NCBI RefSeq assembly: GCF_001553935.1
Contig: NZ_CP014232.1
Coordinates: 1,674,001-1,738,000 of the forward strand
Source: Actinomyces oris
Lineage (GTDB): Bacteria > Actinomycetota > Actinomycetes > Actinomycetales > Actinomycetaceae
Direction: 5' to 3'
Length of the DNA: 64,000 bases
Shown: positions 16,869-26,913 of the stretch, piece after piece
How positions within the stretch are numbered: the first letter of the stretch is position 1
How the letters are laid out: every line of letters begins with the position of its first letter
The notes under the pieces: model-generated
What the model was told of the DNA's origin: nothing
The model's database searches: none
What the model saw: the letters and a program-made list of their open reading frames with translations, nothing else
Position numbers and translations under genes: made by a program

Positions 16869-17007
16869 AGGGGCATGGCCCGGGCGTCGGCCTGGTTAGC
16901 CTTGTCAGCACGTGCTCTCAGCGCCATCTCTCCGCGGCGCTGCGACATCCCTCGCCACCACCGGACGAGCGGTCCCGCACTGAGCGCGTGCCGAGGAGGA
17001 ATTACTG

Positions 17008-19608
17008 ATGTTTGAACGCTTTACCGACCGCGCCCGACGCGTCGTCGTGCTCGCGCAGGACGAGGCGCGGGCCCTGAACCACAACTACATCGGCACCGAG
17101 CACCTCCTTCTCGGCCTCATCCACGAGGGCGAGGGAGTGGCCGCCAAGGCCCTGGAGTCCATGGACATCTCCCTGGACGCCGTGCGCAGCCAGGTCATTG
17201 AGATCATCGGCGAGGGGCAGTCCGCCCCCACCGGCCACATCCCCTTCACGCCGCGCGGCAAGAAGGTCTTCGAGCTCTCCATGCGCGAGGCCCTCCAGCT
17301 CGGCCACAACTACATCGGCACCGAGCACCTGCTCCTCGGCCTCCTGCGCGAGGGCGAGGGAGTGGCCGCCCAGGTCCTGACCAACCTCGGCGGGGATCTG
17401 TCCAGCGTGCGCCAGACCGTCATGCAGATGCTCTCGGGCTACGAGGGCAAGGAGACCGTCAACGCCGGCGGCCCCTCCAAGGAGGGCACGCCCTCGGGCA
17501 GCGCCATCCTGGACCAGTTCGGCCGCAACCTCACCGCCGCCGCCCGCGAGGGCAAGCTGGACCCGGTCATCGGCCGCAAGAAGGAGATGGAGAGGGTCAT
17601 GCAGGTCCTCTCTCGGCGCACCAAGAACAACCCAGTCCTCATCGGGGAGCCCGGCGTGGGCAAGACCGCCGTCGTCGAGGGCCTGAGCCAGGCCATCGTC
17701 CACGGCGACGTCCCCGAGACCCTGCGCGACAAGCAGCTCTACTCCCTGGACATGGGCTCGCTCGTGGCCGGCTCGCGCTACCGCGGCGACTTCGAGGAGC
17801 GCCTCAAGAAGGTCCTCAAGGAGGTGCGCACCCGTGGCGACATCGTCCTGTTCATTGACGAGATCCACACCCTCGTCGGTGCCGGCGCCGCCGAGGGCGC
17901 CGTCGACGCCGCCTCCATCCTCAAGCCCATGCTGGCCCGCGGCGAGCTCCAGACCATCGGGGCCACCACCCTGGACGAGTACCGCAAGATCGAGAAGGAC
18001 GCCGCCCTGGAGCGCCGCTTCCAGCCGGTGACCGTCGAGCAGCCCAGCATCGAGGAGACCATCGGGATCCTCACCGGCCTGCGCGACCGCTACGAGGCCT
18101 TCCACCGCATCGTCATCACCGACGAGGCCATTGAGGCCGCCGCCAAGCTCGCCGACCGCTACATCAACGACCGCTTCCTGCCGGACAAGGCCATCGACCT
18201 GGTCGATGAGGCCGGCGCCCGCCTGCGCATCCGCCGCATGACGGCTCCGCCCGAGCTGCGCGAGATCGACGAGCAGATCGCCCAGGTCAAGCGGGAGAAG
18301 GAGTCCGCCATCGACGACCAGGACTTCGAGCGCGCCGCCTCCCTGCGCGACGACGAGCGCCGCCTGGCCGACGAGCGCGCCGCCAAGGAGAAGGCATGGA
18401 AGTCCGGCGACCTCGACCAGGTCGCCGAGGTCGACGAGGCGCTCATCGCCGAGGTCCTGGCCATGTCCACCGGCATCCCGGTGGTCAAGCTGACCGAGGC
18501 CGAGTCCGCCAAGCTCCTCAACATGGAGGCCGAGCTCCACAAGCGCATCATCGGCCAGAACAAGGCCATCGAGGCCCTGTCGAAGTCGATCCGCCGCACC
18601 CGGGCCGGCCTGAAGGACCCCAAGCGCCCCGGCGGCTCCTTCATCTTCGCCGGCCCCACCGGCGTCGGAAAGACCGAGCTGGCCAAGGCCTTGGCGGAGT
18701 TCCTGTTCGACGACGAGGACGCCCTCATCCAGCTCGACATGTCCGAGTTCGCCGAGAAGCACACGGTCTCGCGGCTCTTCGGCGCCCCTCCCGGCTACGT
18801 CGGCTACGACGAGGGCGGCCAGCTCACCGAGAAGGTGCGTCGCCGGCCCTTCTCCGTGGTCCTGTTCGACGAGGTCGAGAAGGCCCACCCGGACATCTTC
18901 AACTCCCTGCTGCAGATCCTGGAGGACGGGCACCTCTCCGACGCCCAGGGCCGCGTGGTCGACTTCAAGAACACCGTCATCATCATGACCACCAACCTCG
19001 GCTCCAAGGACATCGGCAAGTCGGTGGCCACCGGCTTCCAGTCCACCGAGTCCGGCGCCATGGACTACGAGGAAATGAAGTCCCACGTCAACCGCGAGCT
19101 CAAGCAGCAGTTCCGGCCCGAGTTCCTCAACCGCGTCGACGACCTCATCGTCTTCCCGCAGCTGACCAAGGAGGAGGTGCGCCAGATCGTCGACCTCATG
19201 ATCGTGCGCCTCGACAAGCGCCTGGCCGAGCAGCAGATGACCATCGAGCTGACCGAGGCCGCCAAGGACCTCCTGGCCGAGCGCGGCTTCGACCCGGTGC
19301 TCGGCGCCCGTCCGCTGCGCCGCGCCATCCAGCGCGACATCGAGGACGCCCTGAGCGAGAAGATCCTCTTCGGCGAGCTCGAGCGGGGCCAGAAGGTCAT
19401 CGTCGACGCCGAGGGCGAGTCCATCCTGGGTGAGTTCATCTTCCGCGGCGAGCCCTGGGAGCAGGGCGAGGCCGAGGTCGCCGCACTGCGTGAGGCCGAG
19501 GACGCCGCGGCCGGCGGCGGGGGTGGGGCCTCCAGCCCGCTGCGCATCTCCACTCCGCCCATCAGTCGTGGCGGCGGCGCCTCGCCGGCTGCCGAGCCCG
19601 GGCGCTGA
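17008..19608 (+). CDS. clpC: ATP-dependent Clp protease ATPase subunit ClpC
   Basis: Hsp100 unfoldase that feeds substrates to ClpP in the cytosol; 866 residues, normal for the family. Two N-terminal Clp repeats occupy about 1-145 (the [14 protein letters not shown] and [14 protein letters not shown] motifs). AAA-1 Walker A GEPGVGKT is at about 213-220, a UVR segment with coiled coil at about 420-456, and AAA-2 Walker A GPTGVGKT at about 549. The end is a Gly-rich, probably disordered tail of about 45 residues. Start ATG has a GAGGAGGA ribosome site eight bases upstream. HAIR and ClgR-like sites upstream suggest heat and protein-misfolding control. It is monocistronic: a perfect terminator hairpin follows. 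Confidence 0.97.
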   Translation: MFERFTDRARRVVVLAQDEARALNHNYIGTEHLLLGLIHEGEGVAAKALESMDISLDAVRSQVIEIIGEGQSAPTGHIPFTPRGKKVFELSMREALQLGHNYIGTEHLLLGLLREGEGVAAQVLTNLGGDLSSVRQTVMQMLSGYEGKETVNAGGPSKEGTPSGSAILDQFGRNLTAAAREGKLDPVIGRKKEMERVMQVLSRRTKNNPVLIGEPGVGKTAVVEGLSQAIVHGDVPETLRDKQLYSLDMGSLVAGSRYRGDFEERLKKVLKEVRTRGDIVLFIDEIHTLVGAGAAEGAVDAASILKPMLARGELQTIGATTLDEYRKIEKDAALERRFQPVTVEQPSIEETIGILTGLRDRYEAFHRIVITDEAIEAAAKLADRYINDRFLPDKAIDLVDEAGARLRIRRMTAPPELREIDEQIAQVKREKESAIDDQDFERAASLRDDERRLADERAAKEKAWKSGDLDQVAEVDEALIAEVLAMSTGIPVVKLTEAESAKLLNMEAELHKRIIGQNKAIEALSKSIRRTRAGLKDPKRPGGSFIFAGPTGVGKTELAKALAEFLFDDEDALIQLDMSEFAEKHTVSRLFGAPPGYVGYDEGGQLTEKVRRRPFSVVLFDEVEKAHPDIFNSLLQILEDGHLSDAQGRVVDFKNTVIIMTTNLGSKDIGKSVATGFQSTESGAMDYEEMKSHVNRELKQQFRPEFLNRVDDLIVFPQLTKEEVRQIVDLMIVRLDKRLAEQQMTIELTEAAKDLLAERGFDPVLGARPLRRAIQRDIEDALSEKILFGELERGQKVIVDAEGESILGEFIFRGEPWEQGEAEVAALREAEDAAAGGGGGASSPLRISTPPISRGGGASPAAEPGR

Positions 19609-19652
19609 CCTCGCCGGGTCCCGCCCGGTCCAGTTCCCTTATCAGTTCCATA

Positions 19653-19689
19653 CGATGGGCCGCAACCCCACTGGGGTTGCGGCCCATCG
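19653..19689 (+). terminator. Perfect hairpin terminator of clpC
   Basis: An 18-bp perfect stem (left arm 19653-19670, right arm 19672-19689) 45 bp after the clpC stop. No long T-tract follows, as is common in actinobacteria. Confidence 0.85.
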
Positions 19690-20194
19690 TCGTCGCCGCG
19701 CATGGGAGCCCTCAGACTGCAAGACGCGTTGGCACGAACCTCGGGGGAGGTGGTGGGGCTGCCTTGCCCCTGTGCTCATTTTTCCAGGTGGAGACCATGA
19801 TCGTGGGCGCACGAGATTACGGGGTGTGATTTATGGTTGTGAATATGTACGGGTCGCGAGCTCGACGTCGCCGCGGAGCGGACGCATGAAAAGTGAATGA
19901 AATCTGAGTGAATCAAGGGAATGTTCTGAGAGTTTGGCTTGGCCGTCTCATGTCTGTCCTCTGCCGGATACAGTGGAGTGACGATCCGTCGAAAGTCGTC
20001 CCTCGGACATGGTCGATCGGTGTCGTCACCCGCCTCGCGCGGGGCCGTCTCAACCGTCATCGCCCCTACTCGTCCTCACTGTCCGTACCTGTCCGCCCTC
20101 ATTCAGACTGCCGCGACACTCCTCGATCGCGGCGCCGGAATGTCCGGCTCGGATCGCCCGTGCGTGCTCACGCATTCTTGGTGCCGCTACTCCC
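19690..20194. other. Intergenic region before the Pel-like locus
   Basis: About 500 bp without a convincing gene. Bases 19815-19900 are AT-rich for this genome and could hold a promoter (TTACGG then GAATAT-like words), but I cannot fix one. Frames open across 20009-20194 give arginine/serine/proline-rich translations that do not look like protein. Confidence 0.5.
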
Positions 20195-21643
20195 ATGACC
20201 CAACTCAGATACGAACCGCGACATTTCCACCAGCATCGTTTTCCGCGTCTGCGAACCGCTAACGCTACTGCGACCCTGGGCGTCCTCGGCGTGGTGGCGG
20301 CGGTGCTGCCCTGGGTCGGCTGGCCGAAGCAGGGCACCGTCGGCGTTCTGGTCCTCACGGTCCTCATCGGCCTGGGGCTGGTCACGGCGCCGCCCACCCG
20401 GGCCCTCAAGCGCGGCGGCATCGCCCCGGGCGCCCGCTGGCACTGGGGTGCGGCCATGCTCCTGGGCATGTCCCCGGCGATCCTGCTGGGCTTGAGCTTC
20501 CCCGTCGTCTCCCAGAAGATGGCCGCCAGCACGGTGAGCGGCACGGGCCTGCCGGTCATCGTCCTGAGCGTGTCAGTGGCGGTGCCCTGGCTCAGTCAGA
20601 TCATCGGTACCCCCGTCTACCGGCTCCTGGGCGACTCCATCGGCCGCGGCCCGCGGGCGGTCCTGGAGCGCTACTGCTCCATCTGGCCGGCCCTATTCCT
20701 GTGGGCGCTCCTGCCCACGGCGCTGGAAATCCTCGTCGTGGCCGCCGTGACCGGCTGGAACCTGCACGTCCTGGGCGTCCACACCGCCCTGCTCCTCCTG
20801 CACGTCGTCTTCGTCCAGTCACTCATCGTCGCCGACGTCGCCGGGCGCCGCCGCCTGTGGTCAGTGGGCTGGCTCTGCTACGCCGTCGCGCTCGTCGCCG
20901 AGCCCACCTGGTGGTACCTGCCCCCGCTGGTGGGAACCCTCAGCCAGCTCCTGTCCATGGGGCGCTCTCTGGGAAAGATCCTGCGGCCCCGCGGGGTCGC
21001 CACCGGCATCCTCGTGCAGGACATGCTGCGCGGTGCGATCCTGGGCGGAGTGCTGTGGTCGGACAAGTTCTTCCTCTTCCTGGGCGCCGGTCGCGACTTC
21101 GACGTGGCGCTGGTCTACCTGTGCCTCCAGCCCGCCGTCGTCGCCTACTGCTACTACTTCGCGGTCACCGCACCCCGGGTCAACACCGAGATCGCCCTGT
21201 TCCAGACGGTTCTCAAGCGTGAAGGCATGGCCAGCCTGCGCGAGCGCGGACGCACGCTGCGTCGGCTGCTGGACGCCAGCCTCATCCGCGCCTGCATCGT
21301 GGGGGCCGCCGGCGTCATCGTCGTCGTGTGCTCCATGGCGCTCATGTCCACCGAGCAGGTCCCGCTGGTCCTCGAGGTGTGCCTCGCTTCGACCCTGTTC
21401 ACGGTGCTGACGCTCCTGAGCTACGAGATCGACCACATCGGCGACTCGACCACCGCCCTGCTCCTGTCCGGCATCCACGTGGCGATCGCCGCGGCCGTGC
21501 TGCTCAAGGTGGCCGACGCCGCCGCCTACCTGCCGCTGGCCGGCGTCGACCTGCTGCTGTGCGCGCTGGGGCTGCTGCTCTACCGCAAGCGGTGGGCCGC
21601 ACCCGAGTACTCCTTCTTCTGGGGAAAGGCCATGTCCTGGTGA
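20195..21643 (+). CDS. PelG-like polysaccharide membrane transporter
   Basis: Polytopic membrane protein of 482 residues with about twelve hydrophobic segments and few charged loops. Features recalling PelG (Pel exopolysaccharide exporter, MOP-type fold) are the WSDKFFLF motif, a YCYYF motif in a membrane segment, and, above all, direct coupling to a PelF-like glycosyltransferase. Start chosen at ATG 20195 (MTQLRYEP); an earlier in-frame start at 20009 would add an unlikely arginine-rich leader. The stop overlaps the next gene (GTGA at 21640). Probable role: moves or helps polymerise the polysaccharide made by the next protein. Another MOP-type flippase is the main alternative. Confidence 0.75.
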   Translation: MTQLRYEPRHFHQHRFPRLRTANATATLGVLGVVAAVLPWVGWPKQGTVGVLVLTVLIGLGLVTAPPTRALKRGGIAPGARWHWGAAMLLGMSPAILLGLSFPVVSQKMAASTVSGTGLPVIVLSVSVAVPWLSQIIGTPVYRLLGDSIGRGPRAVLERYCSIWPALFLWALLPTALEILVVAAVTGWNLHVLGVHTALLLLHVVFVQSLIVADVAGRRRLWSVGWLCYAVALVAEPTWWYLPPLVGTLSQLLSMGRSLGKILRPRGVATGILVQDMLRGAILGGVLWSDKFFLFLGAGRDFDVALVYLCLQPAVVAYCYYFAVTAPRVNTEIALFQTVLKREGMASLRERGRTLRRLLDASLIRACIVGAAGVIVVVCSMALMSTEQVPLVLEVCLASTLFTVLTLLSYEIDHIGDSTTALLLSGIHVAIAAAVLLKVADAAAYLPLAGVDLLLCALGLLLYRKRWAAPEYSFFWGKAMSW

Positions 21644-24156
21644 GCTCGTCATCCTCCTTCCGTGCCCGCCTGGAGAGCCTTCCGCTGCGATACTCGGCTC
21701 CCGCTGGCGGCTACGCCCCGATGCCCAGCCCCGACGACGCCCCCGGCATCGGCGACCGGGGCGAGGAGACCGGCCCCAGGATCAAGGTCGGCCCCGACGG
21801 CTACGGCGTCGTCGTCACCACCGGCGGTGCCCCGAGTGGGCCCTCGGCCGCCAGTCCCTCCGTCGGCTCGGCCACCCCCTCCGCTGCCACGCCACCCACG
21901 GCTTCGTCCGGCATGCCGGCCGCCACTGAGTCGGCCTCCACTCCGGCGGTTCCGGCCGCACCGATCTACGGCGTCGTCCAGACCCCGGCGCCGGCCGGCT
22001 ATGGCGTGGTCCAGCCCCGCCCCAAGAGCCCGGAGCCGACCTCCCCGCAGAGCCCCGACGCCCTGGACGCCCCGATCTTCGGTGCGGTGAGCTCGGCCGC
22101 GCCGGCTGCGTCGGGCGCCTCGGCCCCCTCGCCGGTGGAGCCGGCCACCCCCCGCTCCGCCGCCTCGCCGACCCCCGATGACGCCGATACCCCGGGCACC
22201 TCTGGTACCCCTGACGCCTCGGCCTCCGAGGCCGCCGCGGCCGGAGCGCCCTCTGAGCCCTCTGACTCCTCTGAGCCTTCCGTGCCCCCGGTGCTCGGCG
22301 AGCCCTCGGCCCCCGCCGAGCCGGCCCCGCGGGAGCCGGTCGGGCCCGCGCCCCAGCAGCCCCAGCAGACTCCCGCCCCCACCGCCATCGCCTGGGAGTC
22401 CGTGGCCTCGGCCGCCTCCCACGCCGCCGCGATCCCCCTGTCCCAGCAGGCCGCCCAGGAGGAGGCCGAGGACGAGGAGGCCCCCGCCGGCGCGGCCGAG
22501 CTGCTCCCGCCCCCCGAGGAGCCGGAGCCCGAGCCCGATGAGCAGGTCCTGCCCGACGGCGTCCCCGAGGACGGCGTCTACGTGGACGTCGATGTCGCCA
22601 TCGTCATGGAGTCCACCTACCCCTACCTCAAGGGCGGGGTCTCCGCGGTGGTCCACGACATCATCACCGGCAACCCGGACCTCACCTTCGGGATCATCCA
22701 CATCACCTGGGACTCCCACTCGCCGCTCAAGGACCTCTACGGCATGCCGGACAACGTCGCCTGGGTGAAGGTCCTCTACCTGTCCATGGAGGAGCACCAG
22801 GAGGACTTCCTGCGCGCCCGCCCGCGCGACCTGCGCATGAACCGCCGCCAGCGCCGCGAGCTGTCCCGGCGCATCCTGGGCGCGATGCTCTCCCTGGCTC
22901 AGGACGGCCAGACCGAGCCGCTGTGGGACCTCATCAGCGAGGGCCTGAGCGCCTCGCGCCGCTACCCGGTCTGGGCGATCCTGGGCACGCGCGAGTTCAT
23001 GGAGGCCTACCACGACATGATGCCGGACCTGGGGATGTCGATGACCGACATCTTCTGGTGCCTGCGTGACTTCTTCTCCCTGGCCTACGCGGTCCTGGCC
23101 GAGCCGGTCCCGCGCGCCCAGGTCTACCACGCCCACACCACCGGCTACGCCATGCTGCTGGGCGTCAACGCCGCCCGCGAGCACGGCACCAAGGTGCTGC
23201 TGACCGAGCACAACCTCTACGTGCGCGATACCGTCAACACCCTCCTGGAACGCCGGCTGGACCTCAACGTCAGGCTCACCGACTACCGCACCTTCGACGT
23301 CACCGGCCGCGAGCGCATGTGGATGGCCTGGTGGCTGGAGATGGGGCGCCTGTGCTACCCCTACGCCTACGCCTCCACCTACCTCTACCCTCGGGCCATC
23401 ACCGAGGCCAATGAGCTCGGCGGCGACGCCGGGCGCGCCATCGTCATCCCCAACGGCATCGTCACCTCGGAGTTCGACGCCTCCTACGCCGCGCGCCTGG
23501 CCGCCATCGAGGAGATCAAGAAGGAGGGCGCGGACAAGCACCTGTGGAAGCTGGTGTACATCGCCCGCGTCGTGCCCATCAAGGGGCTGCTGGACATGAT
23601 CGACTCGGTGCGCCTCATGGTGGACCGGGGCCTGAACATCCACCTCGACGTGTGCGGGCCCACCGAGCACATGCCCTCCTACTTCGAGCAGTGCCTGACC
23701 CGCATCGTCGAGCAGGGCCTGGAGAGCGTCATCACCATCCGCGGCACCGTCAAGGTCCGTGAGCTCCTGCCCGAGTTCGACCTGTTCGTCCTGCCCAGCT
23801 ACAACGAGGGCCTGCCGGTCGTCTCCCTGGAGACCATGGGGGCCGGCATCCCCACGGTGAGCACCGACGTCGGCGCCGTGCGCTCGGTCGTCGAGGACAT
23901 GATCGTCACCGACGACGGACAGACCTGGGACCCCTGCGGCATCATCATCGAGCCCGGCGACCCCACCGTCATGGCGGACAAGGTCCAGGAGGTCATCAGC
24001 GACGTCGATCTCTACGAGCGTCTGAGCCTCAACGCCCGTGGCCGCGTGGAGGCGGCCTACGACCTGGTCAAGGTCAACGCCTCCTACAACACGATCTACC
24101 GTCAGGGCGGCGCCGGTGAGCAGGCCGGCGCCCGCGCCGACCAAGGAGGAGCATGA
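21640..24156 (+). CDS. pelF: PelF-like GT4 glycosyltransferase with long disordered N-terminus
   Basis: Cytosolic retaining glycosyltransferase of 838 residues; PelF is usually about 500. Residues 1 to about 315 are Pro/Ala/Ser/Glu-rich and carry repeated short motifs (GYGVVVTT, IYGVVQTP, GYGVVQPR, IFGAVSSA). The PelF domain starts about 317 (DVAIVMESTYPYLKGG), includes LTEHNLYVRD and IPNGI, and has the GT4 E-x7-E motif (NEGLPVVSLE) at about 723-731. PelF uses UDP-sugars, in Pseudomonas for the Pel polysaccharide. Start is GTG at 21640, overlapping the PelG-like stop by four bases; there is no ATG in this frame nearby upstream that would fit. The stop overlaps the next gene (ATGA). Confidence 0.88.
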   Translation: MSSSSSFRARLESLPLRYSAPAGGYAPMPSPDDAPGIGDRGEETGPRIKVGPDGYGVVVTTGGAPSGPSAASPSVGSATPSAATPPTASSGMPAATESASTPAVPAAPIYGVVQTPAPAGYGVVQPRPKSPEPTSPQSPDALDAPIFGAVSSAAPAASGASAPSPVEPATPRSAASPTPDDADTPGTSGTPDASASEAAAAGAPSEPSDSSEPSVPPVLGEPSAPAEPAPREPVGPAPQQPQQTPAPTAIAWESVASAASHAAAIPLSQQAAQEEAEDEEAPAGAAELLPPPEEPEPEPDEQVLPDGVPEDGVYVDVDVAIVMESTYPYLKGGVSAVVHDIITGNPDLTFGIIHITWDSHSPLKDLYGMPDNVAWVKVLYLSMEEHQEDFLRARPRDLRMNRRQRRELSRRILGAMLSLAQDGQTEPLWDLISEGLSASRRYPVWAILGTREFMEAYHDMMPDLGMSMTDIFWCLRDFFSLAYAVLAEPVPRAQVYHAHTTGYAMLLGVNAAREHGTKVLLTEHNLYVRDTVNTLLERRLDLNVRLTDYRTFDVTGRERMWMAWWLEMGRLCYPYAYASTYLYPRAITEANELGGDAGRAIVIPNGIVTSEFDASYAARLAAIEEIKKEGADKHLWKLVYIARVVPIKGLLDMIDSVRLMVDRGLNIHLDVCGPTEHMPSYFEQCLTRIVEQGLESVITIRGTVKVRELLPEFDLFVLPSYNEGLPVVSLETMGAGIPTVSTDVGAVRSVVEDMIVTDDGQTWDPCGIIIEPGDPTVMADKVQEVISDVDLYERLSLNARGRVEAAYDLVKVNASYNTIYRQGGAGEQAGARADQGGA

Positions 24157-25262
24157 GGAGCAGCACCGGCGGCGTCGGAGCCTGGATCCGTTACGGCAAC
24201 CCGCTCGAGCCCGGGGAGCTGGACTTCGCCATCGCGCACTACCGGGCGGCGATCCTCCAGCCCTGGGAGACCGAGGCGGCCGCCCGCCTCAAGGAGGCGC
24301 GACCGGACATGACGGTCCTGGCCTACCGGTGCCTGTCCTCCACGCGAGACTTCGAGCCGGACTCCATGCGCGCCTCCGGGCTGTCCTACCGCGAGGCCCG
24401 ACGCCGCGGCTGGCTCGCCAGGCGTGACAACGGCGACCTGGTCGAGTGGAACACCTACCCCGGCCACTTCCAGGCCCGCGTGTGGGACCCCGACTACCGC
24501 GCCCGCTGGGTGGAGGAGGTCTGCCAGGCCACCGCTGAGACGGCCTTCGACGGCGTCATGGCGGACAACGACGTCTTCGACGACTACTACGGCCTGGACC
24601 TCCCCCTGGACGGAATCGCCGACACCGCCGCCCTGCGCGCCGAGCTGAACATCTTCGTGGACCAGGCCGGTGCCGGCCTCAACGGCGTCGGCAAGATCCT
24701 CATCCCCAACGTGGCCGAGGCCCGCCGGGAACCCGGCCGCTGGGAGCGCCACTCGGCCTGGGGTGGTGGCTTCGACGAGTGCTGGCTGGGCTGGGGGGAC
24801 CATCACCTCTTCGATGAGGCCACGGCCCTGGCCCAGATTCACGAGCTGCGAGGGCCGGGCCTGTCCATCGTGCGCACGCCCGACGGCGGGGGCGGCGGCT
24901 CCATGTCCGGTGCCCGCACGTCCCCCGGCCTCTACGGGCTGGCGGCCTTCTGGGTCTTCGGGGGAGGGGAGGGCGCCTACACGGCCACCGGTCACGACGA
25001 CTACTCGCGCACTCCCTGGTTCCCCGCCCTCGACGCCGACCTGGGGCGCCCGCTGGGACGGCCCCGGAGGACCTCGGGCGCCTGGGTGCGCGAGTTCGAG
25101 GGCGGAGTGGCCGCCGTCGCGCTCGGCGAGGAGGGAGGCGGCACCGTGCGTCTCCCGGCGGGCCTCAGGTCACCGGGGCCCACCGGGGACCCGGACGGTG
25201 AGGCGCTGGCTCTGGAGGTGCGCCTCAGCGCGCATCGTGGGATGATTGCCCTGCGTGCCTGA
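24153..25262 (+). CDS. Putative glycoside hydrolase (GHL15-like), Pel locus
   Basis: Protein of 369 residues resembling the hypothetical glycosyl hydrolase 15-like family (TIM barrel). Visible pieces are an early VLAYRCLSSTRDF strand, WDPDYRARW, and an acidic DGVMADNDVFDDYYG stretch that would suit catalytic acids at the barrel end. No signal peptide is seen. It overlaps pelF by ATGA, so its substrate is probably the same polysaccharide; in classical Pel loci PelA supplies a hydrolase/deacetylase. This link is inferred from position. The C-terminal 100 residues look like an all-beta domain. Confidence 0.72.
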   Translation: MRSSTGGVGAWIRYGNPLEPGELDFAIAHYRAAILQPWETEAAARLKEARPDMTVLAYRCLSSTRDFEPDSMRASGLSYREARRRGWLARRDNGDLVEWNTYPGHFQARVWDPDYRARWVEEVCQATAETAFDGVMADNDVFDDYYGLDLPLDGIADTAALRAELNIFVDQAGAGLNGVGKILIPNVAEARREPGRWERHSAWGGGFDECWLGWGDHHLFDEATALAQIHELRGPGLSIVRTPDGGGGGSMSGARTSPGLYGLAAFWVFGGGEGAYTATGHDDYSRTPWFPALDADLGRPLGRPRRTSGAWVREFEGGVAAVALGEEGGGTVRLPAGLRSPGPTGDPDGEALALEVRLSAHRGMIALRA

Positions 25263-25312
25263 GTCATGACCCGGTCCGGCTCGTGCGAGATCCGATAATG
25301 GGACTAAAGACC

Positions 25313-25328
25313 TGTCAAACGTTAGTCA
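25313..25328. promoter_or_regulatory. Possible LacI-type operator before sugar transporter
   Basis: TGTCAAACGTTAGTCA is an imperfect dyad around the AACGTT core typical of LacI-family sites. A GATAAT -10-like word lies just upstream (25294-25299). The gene downstream is a sugar symporter, which such repressors often control. No convincing -35 is visible. Confidence 0.35.
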
Positions 25329-25464
25329 TGTTGGGTGGATCATTGACCTGCTTGACTTCCTGAGATCCTCGCCGTCCCGTACAGCGTTCTCTCGGGCAGG
25401 AAGTGCGGCGTCCGTCTCGGGCGGCGTTGACAGAGTTCCACAGGGCCCAGGACAAGGATGACCT

Positions 25465-26877
25465 ATGGCACAGACTTCCCAGAATAGCGCGGCGGACATC
25501 GCGCACAAGCCCATGATGAGCACTGCTCAGATCCTGCTGATGAACGTCGGATTCTTCGGCATCCAGTACTCCTTCGGCATGCAGCAGAACATCATGTCGC
25601 CCATTTACCAGTTCCTCGGCGCTCAGCCCGACGAGCTGCCCATCCTCAACCTGGCCGGACCCGTCACCGGTCTGCTCATCCAGCCGCTCATCGGGGCGCT
25701 CTCGGACCGGACCTGGAGCGAGAAGTGGGGACGCCGTAAGCCCTTCTTCCTGATCGGGGCCGTCGGCTGCTCCATCTTCCTGTTCCTCATGCCCTTCGTC
25801 ACCGCCGTGTGGATGGCGGTGCTGTGCCTGTGGCTGCTGGACGCCTCGAACAACACGGCCATGGAGCCCTACCGGGCCTTCATCGGCGACCGCGTGCCCG
25901 ACAAGCAGCTCGCCAAGGGCTTCCTCGCCCAGTCCCTGTTCATCGGCGCCGGCTCGGCCCTGGCTGGCGGCACCCTCGCCGTCCTGGAGAAGATCCTGAA
26001 GGGCGCCACCGCCGCGGGCATCCCCTACTGGGTGTTCGGGGCCTTCATGGTGGGCTCGGTGTGCTCCATCGGCTCCGTGCTCATCTCGGTGCTCTCCACC
26101 AAGGAGCTGCCGCCCACGCCGGAGGGCTTGGTCGAGCTCGAGCGCAAGAAGCGGGAGGAGGGCCCCTTCGGCTTCCTCAAGGACATCGGCGTCGCCATCG
26201 TCGAGATGCCCCGCGGCCTGAAGAAGATGGCCCTGGTCTACCTCTTCCAGTGGTACGCCATGAACGTCTTCTGGCAGTACCTGGGCCTCATGTGCGCCGT
26301 CACCTACTTCGGCGTGAACCTGTCCGACCCGGGGTACGCCAAGACCGAGGCCTTCAACGACGCCTCCGGCTTCGCCACCGGGCTCATGGTCGCCTACTAC
26401 GTCTCCTGCACGGTCGTCGCCCTCTTCCTGGCGCGACTGTCCAACCGCATCGGCCCCAAGCACGTCCACACCGCGGCGCTGTTCCTCGCCGCCGTCTGCC
26501 TGGTCCTGCTCACCCGCATCGGCGGCCCCGACAACACGACGGTCCTCTACCTGCCGATGATCGGCATTGGTGTGGCCTGGGCCTCAATCGTGGGCATACC
26601 CTACGTTATGGCCACCGAGATGATCCGCAAGGAGCGCCGAGGCGTCTACATGGGCGTCATCAACATGATGATCGTCGTCCCCCAGCTCCTTCAGACCCTC
26701 ACCTTCGGTCCCATTTACAAGCACCTGCTCGGCAACCACCCTGTCAACGCCATGCTCTTCGTCGCAGTCTTCCTCGTCATCGCCGGCCTGCTCATCGAGT
26801 GGATCGACACCGACAAGGACGCCGACCCGAGGGTGCGCGCCGCCGCCATCGCCGCCACCAAGACTGCCGTCGCCTGA
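25465..26877 (+). CDS. MFS sugar:proton symporter, SLC45/sucrose-maltose type
   Basis: Membrane transporter of 470 residues with about twelve hydrophobic segments. The loop GALSDRTWSEKWGRRKPF carries the RWGRRRPF-type signature of the SLC45/SUT disaccharide symporters, and the LDASNNTAMEPYRAFIGD segment fits the same family. It probably imports sucrose, maltose or a related oligosaccharide with protons; substrate is not fixed by sequence. ATG 25465 has AAGGATG eight bases upstream. The universal stress gene begins 36 bp after its stop and is likely cotranscribed. Confidence 0.85.
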   Translation: MAQTSQNSAADIAHKPMMSTAQILLMNVGFFGIQYSFGMQQNIMSPIYQFLGAQPDELPILNLAGPVTGLLIQPLIGALSDRTWSEKWGRRKPFFLIGAVGCSIFLFLMPFVTAVWMAVLCLWLLDASNNTAMEPYRAFIGDRVPDKQLAKGFLAQSLFIGAGSALAGGTLAVLEKILKGATAAGIPYWVFGAFMVGSVCSIGSVLISVLSTKELPPTPEGLVELERKKREEGPFGFLKDIGVAIVEMPRGLKKMALVYLFQWYAMNVFWQYLGLMCAVTYFGVNLSDPGYAKTEAFNDASGFATGLMVAYYVSCTVVALFLARLSNRIGPKHVHTAALFLAAVCLVLLTRIGGPDNTTVLYLPMIGIGVAWASIVGIPYVMATEMIRKERRGVYMGVINMMIVVPQLLQTLTFGPIYKHLLGNHPVNAMLFVAVFLVIAGLLIEWIDTDKDADPRVRAAAIAATKTAVA

Positions 26878-26913
26878 TCGGGCGCATATGCGCCACATGA
26901 AAGGATGACACTT

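Larger units (their letters stand above)
16561..17007. other. Divergent intergenic region between the A/B array and clpC
   Basis: About 450 bp separates A5 (leftward) from clpC (rightward). It holds the two stress-regulator sites described separately and a strong GAGGAGGA ribosome site at 16993-17000 for clpC. The bases next to A5 still resemble the B-to-A spacer of other modules (a GTGGGCCG-CTCGG word), as if a sixth B gene once lay upstream. The array promoter is not obvious. Confidence 0.6.

Noticed and set aside
17002..19086. Long minus-strand reading frame opposite clpC
   Set aside because: It mirrors the codon structure of clpC and gives a Gly/Leu/Val/Asp-rich translation with no domain; antisense frames stay open in high-GC DNA.
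21649..24144. Long minus-strand frame opposite pelF
   Set aside because: The translation is Gly/Arg/Val/Asp-rich without motifs, while the plus strand encodes a clear GT4 enzyme.
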